From Candidatus Avelusimicrobium caledoniensis (GTDB lineage: Bacteria; Elusimicrobiota; Elusimicrobia; Elusimicrobiales; Elusimicrobiaceae), in contig ONAM01000028.1 of assembly GCA_900315795.1 (NCBI GenBank), forward strand, positions 1 to 35,988: DNA of 35,988 nucleotides, read 5' to 3'. This document shows positions 30,518 to 35,988 of the stretch, piece after piece (positions within the stretch are counted from its first letter, which is position 1; the number at the start of each line of letters is the position of its first letter). The notes beneath the pieces were generated by a model that was given only the letters and a program-made list of their open reading frames with translations, had not been told where the DNA came from and did not search any database. A program made the position numbers and the translations under genes.

Positions 30518-32763
30518 TGAAAAAAATTTGGTTAAAACGGGTCGGTATTGTTTTGGCGGTATTGGCAATCGGTATCCTTACTGTAGATATCGGGCTACAT
30601 GTGGTGTCCAGCCGCGCGTGGGTAACGCAAAAATTGGCAGACAAAATTGCCCAAACTACCGGACGCGAAGTGCGTTTAAGTAAAGCGGTATTTAATTTGC
30701 GTGGGGCCACCGTAGAAGATTTTGTGCTATCCAAACCCGGCGGACTAGCCGAAGGGGAAATGCTCCACCTCAAACAAGCTAAAATCAAGGTGTCGCTTTG
30801 GCACTTGTTGCACGGAGAACTGCACATCAAAGCCGTGGGCATAGACGGCCTGTCCTTGCATATTGTGCGGGACGAACAGGGCAAATTAAATACCGATTTT
30901 CCATCAGATGATTCGGCCGTGCAAGAAGATTCTTCGCAAAACGCTCCTTTTGATATCGCCATTAAAGAATTATCGGTAGCCAAAATGGAAATTACATACA
31001 CCGATAAGCAAACCAACCTACAAGCCGCGTTAAAAAATACGCATATTACCGTGCGTGATTTTTCGTGGGAAGATCCGTTTGAATTAACTGCCTCGTCCGC
31101 GTTTATTTACCAACAGCCGGACCAAGACGCATTTGAGGCGCATTTATCGCTACATGCACAGGCGTATTTGGCGGAGTTGGAGCTGTCCAAAGCGTACGCA
31201 GAAATTTCTTCTTTCTCGGTGCGTTCGGATGATATGCGTGCTGTGCTTACGGGCCGGGTGGAAAATTGGCAAGATCCGGCATTTGATTTAAGTTTGGATG
31301 GGCAACATATTTCTTCGCAACGTCTAACGATGTTGGCATCAAAAGATTTTCCGTTTGAGTTTTCTGAGTTTCTGGCGCAAGCCAAAGGAACGATGCACCC
31401 GCAAGAAGAAAAACTAAATCTTACCCACGCCGCAATTACTTTTCCCGGAGTGGAGTTGTCCGCCAAAGGGACGGCCGGGTGGACAAAGAACGAATATAAT
31501 ATGACGGCACAAGGCCGTGTGCAAATGGATCAGCTAAAAGATACTTTTTCGTCGTTAAAACCGTATGCGCTGGGGGGACATATTACGCTTAAAGCGCAGT
31601 CTTCTTCGCAAAAAATATCAGGTCGCGCAGAGTGGTTATCGGGTGAAATGCAACTGCCGCAGACGGGTAAATTCTCGGCGGTACAAGCCGTGTTGGAAAC
31701 GCAAGAACACTGGGACTATAAAAACGGACAAGGTACGTTAAACGTAAACGGTATGTTAAACGGCGAGCCGTTTAAAACTAATTTTTCATTTACTCAAACG
31801 CCGCAAAAAATTACAGCGGATTTAAAAGCATCGGCCGACCGTCTTATCTTGCCGCCTTCGCCCGCTCCTACTCAGGCCGACGACACCCCGCAGACCATTA
31901 CAAAGCCGACAAGCAACGGAAAAAGCAAATGGCCCTTGCCGCCCATTACCGCAAAAGCGGATGTGCGTATTTTGTCGTTGGATGCACCGTTCTTGCGCGG
32001 GAACGATTTTGATTTCCAGGTAGATATGTCCGGCATTACCCCGTGGTTAGATGAGGCACACGGTACGCTTTCTTTATCCGTGCACGACGGACAAATTACT
32101 GATTTGTACCAACTGACCAATTCCAACGCCGTGATGAAAGTGATGTTTATGTCACTTAATGTTGTGGGGAAAGTATTTAACAGTTTGGATGTACTATCGG
32201 TGTTGGGCGGATTGGCGGGTTCGTCCAAAGGTAACGAACAAGACGAAGTAATTAAAATGATCCCCGACGAAAACGGAGAAATGGTGGCCGTCAAAGTGCC
32301 GGCCCACGCGCGCAAAGTGGACGGCAAATTGGCGTATGATAAATTTTCAACGGACGTACAATTTGAGCACGGTGTGGCGACGGTAAAAGAAGGGCATTTT
32401 ATCTCGGATATGATGTCGTTTAATTTATCGGGTACTACTAATTTTAAGACGGAAAAAGTAAATATGACGGTACACGCTGCGCCGGGTAAGCACGAAACAA
32501 ACGGTATGATGCCGCTGACGCTTAAAATCGGCGGGACGGTTAGCAATCCGTCGGGCAATATGAGTGTGTTGAGGTCGGTGTCTGCCATGGTAAGGCAAAG
32601 CGTGACGAACAATTTTGCCTCGCGCGCCGTGAAGAAAGGCGTTGGCGGTTTCTTCGGTTTGTTTAGAAAAAACGATGAAACACCGGCAGAACAATCGGTA
32701 CTGGAAACGTCACATCCTGCTGGCGAAGCGCAAACACCCGACAGCGTAGAAGAAAGTTTATAA
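30517..32763 (+). CDS. AsmA family protein
   Basis: 748 residues. An N-terminal transmembrane anchor (residues 8-27) precedes a long periplasmic part. The first 120 residues have the AsmA pattern: VTQKLADKIAQTTGREVRLSK split by turns, then LSLWHLLHGELHIKAVGIDGLSLHIVRDEQG-like repeats of the beta-groove fold. The C-terminal region ends in the MPLTLKIGGTVSNPSG block typical of AsmA/YhdP-type proteins, which are implicated in phospholipid transport to the outer membrane. Pro/Ser-rich linker near residue 455. A start 19 codons further upstream lies in queH and is unlikely. It converges on the pilin gene with overlapping stops. Confidence 0.82.
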   Translation: MKKIWLKRVGIVLAVLAIGILTVDIGLHVVSSRAWVTQKLADKIAQTTGREVRLSKAVFNLRGATVEDFVLSKPGGLAEGEMLHLKQAKIKVSLWHLLHGELHIKAVGIDGLSLHIVRDEQGKLNTDFPSDDSAVQEDSSQNAPFDIAIKELSVAKMEITYTDKQTNLQAALKNTHITVRDFSWEDPFELTASSAFIYQQPDQDAFEAHLSLHAQAYLAELELSKAYAEISSFSVRSDDMRAVLTGRVENWQDPAFDLSLDGQHISSQRLTMLASKDFPFEFSEFLAQAKGTMHPQEEKLNLTHAAITFPGVELSAKGTAGWTKNEYNMTAQGRVQMDQLKDTFSSLKPYALGGHITLKAQSSSQKISGRAEWLSGEMQLPQTGKFSAVQAVLETQEHWDYKNGQGTLNVNGMLNGEPFKTNFSFTQTPQKITADLKASADRLILPPSPAPTQADDTPQTITKPTSNGKSKWPLPPITAKADVRILSLDAPFLRGNDFDFQVDMSGITPWLDEAHGTLSLSVHDGQITDLYQLTNSNAVMKVMFMSLNVVGKVFNSLDVLSVLGGLAGSSKGNEQDEVIKMIPDENGEMVAVKVPAHARKVDGKLAYDKFSTDVQFEHGVATVKEGHFISDMMSFNLSGTTNFKTEKVNMTVHAAPGKHETNGMMPLTLKIGGTVSNPSGNMSVLRSVSAMVRQSVTNNFASRAVKKGVGGFFGLFRKNDETPAEQSVLETSHPAGEAQTPDSVEESL

Positions 32764-33396
32764 AGAATTACAAATTTGTTTGCCTAAAGCTGTAACGGCG
32801 GTGTAAGAGTAGCAGCCTATTTTATCCGGATAGGGGGAATGGGATAGCCATACCTGATATATAAAGTCTTGTTTTTGGTAGGCACACAGGTTCCATCTCT
32901 TGTCCCCTTTAATTTCATCCGGGCAATAGGCGGCCCGAATGCGGTGGGATGCTTCTCCTTCTTGTGCCGTTAGCGGGTCTATCATAAAATATTTATCGCA
33001 TATCAGTATAGTGTCGTAATCGGACGACACTTCACAAAAAGACAAATCAATATCCAAATCGTTTATATTGTCGGTATATGTTCCGTTGGCCATATAATAC
33101 GCTTCTTGGGCCTGTTTGATACTGGCCAGTACCGGGCGTACGTTGGCTAGCCGTGCTTTGGCAACGGCTACCTTATACTGTGGCAGAGCTACCGCCGCCA
33201 AAATGCCGATGATGAGAACGACTACTAATAATTCAATGAGTGTAAAGCCGTTGTTGCCGTTATGAAATAAAGATGTCATCCCAAACTTGATTTGGGATCT
33301 TCCACGTACGCTGGTGTTGTTCCCTTGCAAAACGGCGAGCGTGGAAGATTCCGTATCAAGTACGGAATGACACTTAATTTTATTTATGTTTTTCAT
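32758..33396 (-). CDS. Type IV pilin-like protein with long leader
   Basis: 212 residues. The cleavage site is at G50|FTLIELLVVVLIIGILAAV and the mature part is about 162 residues with several Cys (SFCEVSSDYD, LICDKYF, AAYCPDE, NLCAYQ, IGCYSY, ICNSL), likely disulfide-bonded. The ATG has a strong ribosome site (aaggagcaaac). As in the 22.5 kb pilin the leader is very long, and codons about 9-40 are encoded by a palindromic element (33275-33371). The two share KCHSxLDxESSTLAV. The stop overlaps the asmA stop by 6 bases, with no terminator between. Confidence 0.85.
   Translation of the reverse strand: MKNINKIKCHSVLDTESSTLAVLQGNNTSVRGRSQIKFGMTSLFHNGNNGFTLIELLVVVLIIGILAAVALPQYKVAVAKARLANVRPVLASIKQAQEAYYMANGTYTDNINDLDIDLSFCEVSSDYDTILICDKYFMIDPLTAQEGEASHRIRAAYCPDEIKGDKRWNLCAYQKQDFIYQVWLSHSPYPDKIGCYSYTAVTALGKQICNSL
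33275..33371. repeat. Palindromic element inside a pilin coding sequence
   Basis: 97 bp bounded by gtcatccc and ggaatgac. Each half has a hairpin (tcccaaacttgatttggga and ttccgtatcaagtacggaa) followed by tcttccacg or its complement. The arms differ in sequence between copies but keep pairing. It is translated in frame in the leader. Confidence 0.8.
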
Positions 33397-33431
33397 ATTG
33401 TTTGCTCCTTGTTGTTTTTCTGCGTTCCTTT

Positions 33432-33459
33432 ATTATCGTTTTTTTTTTTGATTTGTCAA
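33432..33459 (-). promoter_or_regulatory. Pilin promoter with A11 spacer
   Basis: Minus strand TTGACA (33459-33454), a 16-bp spacer aatc-A11-c, GATAAT (33437-33432), then aaaggaacgc. Nearly identical to the promoter of the 22.5 kb pilin, so the pilins are likely expressed under one regime. Confidence 0.75.
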
Positions 33460-33504
33460 CCCCTTCTTCGCTTTTCTGGCACCAGAAAAGCTCGCAAAAG
33501 AGTG

Positions 33505-33648
33505 CCGCCCCTGGGTGCTATAAAAAGCAGACGAAATGGGAAATTTTTCAAACTCACTGCGTTCAAACATGAAAAATTTCTTATCCATTTCGGCGCTTTT
33601 TATAAACAGCACTTTCGGCGCTTTTTATAAACAGCACTAAAGGGGCGG
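33505..33648. repeat. Long dispersed palindromic repeat, copy 1
   Basis: The ends ccgcccct (33505-33512) and aggggcgg (33641-33648) enclose paired blocks tgctataaaaagc/gctttttataaacagca, gaaatgg/ccatttc and aaatttttc/gaaaaattt around a central loop. The right arm holds a perfect 25-bp tandem duplication (33588-33612 and 33613-33637). Similarity to copy 2 continues past the right end (acaacaaac...ctctctctttt). The rest of 33397-33785 holds a 9-bp hairpin at 33471-33490, a GC-rich hairpin at about 33685-33732, and no gene. Confidence 0.75.
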
Positions 33649-33773
33649 AAAAACAACAAACGGCTCTCTCTTTTTTTCTCCTCGCCCCTTGCCCGGGGTG
33701 CTCGCCGCACAGGCATAAGGCCGGGGGCGGGGTAATAAAAAACTTTATTTGCTTTTGGCGTATCTATTTTTTC

Positions 33774-33779
33774 TATACT
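33774..33779 (+). promoter_or_regulatory. -10 box of the GDPD gene (likely leaderless)
   Basis: TATACT ends 6 bases before the ATG at 33786, so transcription would begin at or beside the start codon. No Shine-Dalgarno exists. TTGCTT at 33749-33754 is a loose -35 with a 19-bp spacer. Confidence 0.45.
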
Positions 33780-33785
33780 ATAACT

Positions 33786-34478
33786 ATGATTTACTTTTCA
33801 CACCGTGGTGCAAATACGTTTTGCGTGCAAAATACCGCTCCCGCGTTTGCGTTGGCGCACAAGCAAGGCGCGCGAAATTTTGAGTTGGACGTACACCTGT
33901 TAAAAGACGGTCAATTAGCCGTCCACCACGACGAGTCTTTATTATCTACCGCCGGAAAGGATATCAAGTTGGCGGATCTGACAAGCAAAGAATTGAAACA
34001 AATTCCGCTGAAAAATCCGTTTTCGCCAGATACGGTTTTTGTGCCGCTGCTTAACGAGATTTTGCCTGTTGTGTCGCCGGAGTTGGAAATTTTAAATATA
34101 GAAATCAAAAACGACCATAATATCTATCCCGGCATAGAAAACGTGCTGTTGGATATGCTAAAAAATTATCCGGCACTGGCGCCGCACATTTTATTTTCCA
34201 GTTTTGATTACGATACATTGGCGCGTTTGCGTTCGTTGGCTCCCACAGCACGTATCGGTTTGCTTACGCGCGCGTTTGATGTAACAAAAGCGCTTGCCTT
34301 AAATGCGCAGAGTGTGCATATCAATCAAACGCGTTTCACGCCGGATATCGCGCGCGTATGCCACGAAAACAACTTGCGTGTTTATCTTTATACTGTTAAT
34401 GACATAAAACAAGCCGCCGCGCTTGCACAAGACGGCGCAGACGGTATTTTTACGGATGCTATCCACTTATTTATCTGA
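33786..34478 (+). CDS. Glycerophosphodiester phosphodiesterase family protein
   Basis: Hydrolyses glycerophosphodiesters to glycerol-3-phosphate and an alcohol. 230 residues, a cytoplasmic-type GDPD (no signal peptide) similar to UgpQ. HRGAN at 6-10, and ELDVHLLKDGQLAVHHDE with the metal ligands Glu, Asp and catalytic His. NIEIKN and the C-terminal YTVNDIKQAAALAQDGADGI split by short turns are also typical. It likely recycles phospholipid head groups. The message may be leaderless. Monocistronic, ended by the hairpin at 34480-34510. Confidence 0.9.
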   Translation: MIYFSHRGANTFCVQNTAPAFALAHKQGARNFELDVHLLKDGQLAVHHDESLLSTAGKDIKLADLTSKELKQIPLKNPFSPDTVFVPLLNEILPVVSPELEILNIEIKNDHNIYPGIENVLLDMLKNYPALAPHILFSSFDYDTLARLRSLAPTARIGLLTRAFDVTKALALNAQSVHINQTRFTPDIARVCHENNLRVYLYTVNDIKQAAALAQDGADGIFTDAIHLFI

Positions 34479-34479
34479 C

Positions 34480-34510
34480 AAAAAACCCCGCGTTTAACGC
34501 GGGGTTTTTT
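34480..34510. terminator. Bidirectional terminator, GDPD / lipoprotein
   Basis: aaaaaaccccgcg and its complement cgcggggtttttt form a long stem with a short tttaa loop and T6 on either strand. It sits between convergent genes. Confidence 0.9.
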
Positions 34511-34524
34511 GCGTCAACCAAAGC

Positions 34525-34941
34525 TTAATAATCGTATTGGGTTTCGCTGTACGAAGAGGAAGAAGACGCCGTGTTTTCTGTGCCGCCTTGCATACCGTAG
34601 TATTGTTCGGGCGTATAGCGTTTGGGTTTTTCCCACAAGCGTTTTTCTTTCTTGTACTCGCTATCGGACGGTTGGCCGGGTACTTTAGGTTGTTGGCGTT
34701 CATCAAAGAAATAGACGCCTTTATCCGTTTCCGGCACCGTGTTAAAAATATATTCCGATTCGGCCGCCGCCGGAGCTTCGCGGCGTTCTTTAGCGGCTTC
34801 TTCGCTTAAATCTTCCAAATAATCTTCTTCGGTCAGATAGATTTTGCGGTTATAGCGCGGATCTTCTTTTTGCTCAGACGCGCACGCCGCTAAAATTCCG
34901 GCGCAGAATAAAAACAACATCAGTTTTGTAATCGTTTTCAT
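34525..34941 (-). CDS. Small lipoprotein of unknown function
   Basis: 138 residues. Signal peptide MKTITKLMLFLFCAGILAAC with lipobox LAAC (Cys20). The rest is charged and low in structure: EEDYLEDLSEEAAKERREAP, a Pro/Lys-rich middle, and a Ser/Tyr-rich tail (TASSSSSYSETQYDY). No family is recognised. A good ribosome site (aaggagaac, minus strand) precedes the ATG. It follows folD by 9 bases and is probably co-transcribed with it. Confidence 0.7.
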   Translation of the reverse strand: MKTITKLMLFLFCAGILAACASEQKEDPRYNRKIYLTEEDYLEDLSEEAAKERREAPAAAESEYIFNTVPETDKGVYFFDERQQPKVPGQPSDSEYKKEKRLWEKPKRYTPEQYYGMQGGTENTASSSSSYSETQYDY

Positions 34942-34950
34942 AAGTTCTCC

Positions 34951-35811
34951 TTAAATCTTCCGTTCACCTGATAATATAATGTTTTCCAGCAGTACCGCAA
35001 GTGTTACTGGGCCCACTCCGCCGGGAACGGGGGAATAAGAAATGCCCGCCGCCTCTAATTCTTGTGCGTTTGCATCGCCGCAGAGCGTGTTGTTGTTCCA
35101 GTTGGTGGAAATATCAATGACGGTGGATCCTTTTTTCAGCCACTCGGTTTTGAGTAGGCCGGGCGTTCCCGCGGCCGAGCAAATTACGTCCGCATTTTGC
35201 ACAGCGCGCGGCAAATCGGTATACGAGTGGCACAGTTTGACCGTGGCATTTTTGCATGATAACAAATGCGCTAGCGGCCGCCCCACGGTAGAGGATCGCC
35301 CGATAACGACCACTTCTTTGCCTTGTAAATCTACGTGATGAAAATCAAGCAGTCGCATGACCGCCATAGCCGTACACGGCACAAATCCGGGCAAGTTTTC
35401 TATTTCTTGCCATGTTTTACACAAAAACATCCGGCCCGCATTAGCAATGGACATTCCGTCAATATCTTGGCGGGGGTTTAAGTAGTCGGCAAAGTCGCTC
35501 TGGGCCAGGTGCGGCGGCAACGGGCGCGGGATGAGCACGGCATCGGTTTGTGCGTATTTGGCCAGTTCCTTAACGGCTTTACAAAATCCGACAGGCGAGG
35601 TTTGCCCGTCCAAATCAAACACGTGCGTTTCTATACCGATTTTTTGTGCCGCCTCTACTTCTTTTTGCAAGTACAACCGCGCGGCGTAATCTTCCGCCGA
35701 GCCGAGCGCGCACAAACAAATCGGACGGCCGAGTTTTTTACGCACAACGTCCGCCCGTTCTTGTAGCGGGGCGCGGATTTGTTTAGCAAGTGTTTTTCCC
35801 TCTAATATCAT
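34951..35811 (-). CDS. folD: FolD, methylenetetrahydrofolate dehydrogenase (cyclohydrolase residues altered)
   Basis: 286 residues. FolD normally interconverts methylene-, methenyl- and 10-formyl-tetrahydrofolate with NADP. The fold motifs are present: the N-terminal ILEGKTLAKQIR, DIDGMSIANAGR, the nucleotide loop VIGRSSTVGRP, and the C-terminal PVPGGVGPVTLAVLLEN. The catalytic Lys that follows Tyr by four residues in E. coli (Tyr-Val-Ala-Ser-Lys) is replaced here: Tyr47-Leu-Gln-Lys50-Glu51. The QLPLP motif reads PRPLP (Pro95 in place of Gln98). The Asp of KDVDG is kept (Asp118). Dehydrogenase activity is plausible; cyclohydrolase activity is doubtful. First gene before the small lipoprotein. 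Confidence 0.88.
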   Translation of the reverse strand: MILEGKTLAKQIRAPLQERADVVRKKLGRPICLCALGSAEDYAARLYLQKEVEAAQKIGIETHVFDLDGQTSPVGFCKAVKELAKYAQTDAVLIPRPLPPHLAQSDFADYLNPRQDIDGMSIANAGRMFLCKTWQEIENLPGFVPCTAMAVMRLLDFHHVDLQGKEVVVIGRSSTVGRPLAHLLSCKNATVKLCHSYTDLPRAVQNADVICSAAGTPGLLKTEWLKKGSTVIDISTNWNNNTLCGDANAQELEAAGISYSPVPGGVGPVTLAVLLENIILSGERKI

Positions 35812-35891
35812 ATTGTTATTTTAGCAAATAACGGCACGGGTTATGTAATAGCTAAGGGTTGAGGGGGAAAAGAGAGAGGTTTGTTGTTGAT

Positions 35892-35988
35892 CCGCCCCTT
35901 TAGCACCGTTTACAAAAAGCGCCAAATCGGAGAAGAAAATTTATATGTTTGAGCGAAGCGAGTTTATAAATTTTCCCGATTTGTCTGC
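35892..35988. repeat. Long dispersed palindromic repeat, copy 2 (cut by the window end)
   Basis: It begins with ccgcccct and continues tagcacc...acaaaaagcgccaaatcgg, with gaaaatttata and tataaattttc arms and the loop tgtttgagcgaagcgagttt. It is the inverted counterpart of the 33505-33648 element. Upstream, 35860-35890 also matches copy 1's right flank in reverse. This copy lacks the 25-bp duplication in the part visible. Confidence 0.7.

Noticed and set aside
31872..32612. 246-codon open frame antisense to the AsmA-family gene
   Set aside because: It is a shadow of a well-supported gene, with low-complexity Ser/Thr/Pro-rich translation and no ribosome site.
1..35988. CRISPR arrays, rRNA genes and transposase genes
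   Set aside because: I looked for evenly spaced identical repeats, conserved rRNA blocks and transposase motifs and saw none; the repeats present are palindromic intergenic elements.

Overview
The window looks like a chromosomal segment of a Gram-negative-type bacterium. It has outer-membrane barrels, lipoproteins, Slam, AsmA and a diaminopimelate peptidoglycan route. Several scattered pilin genes share a nearly identical N-terminal helix. That pattern, with the overall gene mix, suggests a host-associated Elusimicrobiota (Elusimicrobium-like) genome. This is an inference from gene style; no rRNA or marker phylogeny is present.

Layout. 1-4653: housekeeping genes on the minus strand (trmL, the alpha-glucan phosphorylase glgP, a DUF1646 transporter) with strongly structured intergenic DNA. 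4654-14558: an accessory region. It holds a zeta-toxin/small-protein pair between two nested palindromes, gene remnants, an outer-membrane barrel, a surface lipoprotein with its Slam translocon, and an integrative element. The element carries an excisionase-like HTH protein, a winged-helix protein, a small protein, a phage-type Rep with a C-terminal HTH, and a large serine recombinase whose last codons lie inside a tRNA-Glu(CUC) gene. 14595-16761: a secreted metalloprotease and a 5'-truncated pilin. 16809-22464: the lysine/DAP operon dapA-asd-dapB-murC-like, divergent from sppA and a membrane protein. 22521-29086: a pilin, mnmA, and an operon of a GlcD-GlcE fusion, a GlcF-like Fe-S protein and a GAF/HD-GYP protein. 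29145-35811: a metallophosphatase, queH, an AsmA-family gene, another pilin, a GDPD, a lipoprotein and folD.

How the genes work together. DapA, Asd and DapB make the diaminopimelate precursor, and the adjacent Mur ligase links this to peptidoglycan. TrmL, MnmA and QueH modify tRNA wobble bases. The lipoprotein and Slam genes form a two-gene surface-display unit. The GlcDE/GlcF-like/HD-GYP operon joins a flavin 2-hydroxyacid oxidase module to a cyclic-dinucleotide phosphodiesterase.

The most unusual signals are: (i) a Slam/surface-lipoprotein pair outside the lineage where Slam is best known; (ii) a ~92-97 bp palindromic element inside the coding sequence of two pilins, giving prepilin leaders of 48-50 residues, with a third copy in a pilin 5' UTR; (iii) a truncated pilin whose upstream DNA carries the usual pilin promoter spacer in flipped orientation; (iv) repeated TTCTAAGA/GACGGGA motifs just upstream of the Rep gene region; (v) a FolD lacking two residues needed for cyclohydrolase activity; (vi) a long dispersed palindromic repeat near 33.5 kb and at the window end.
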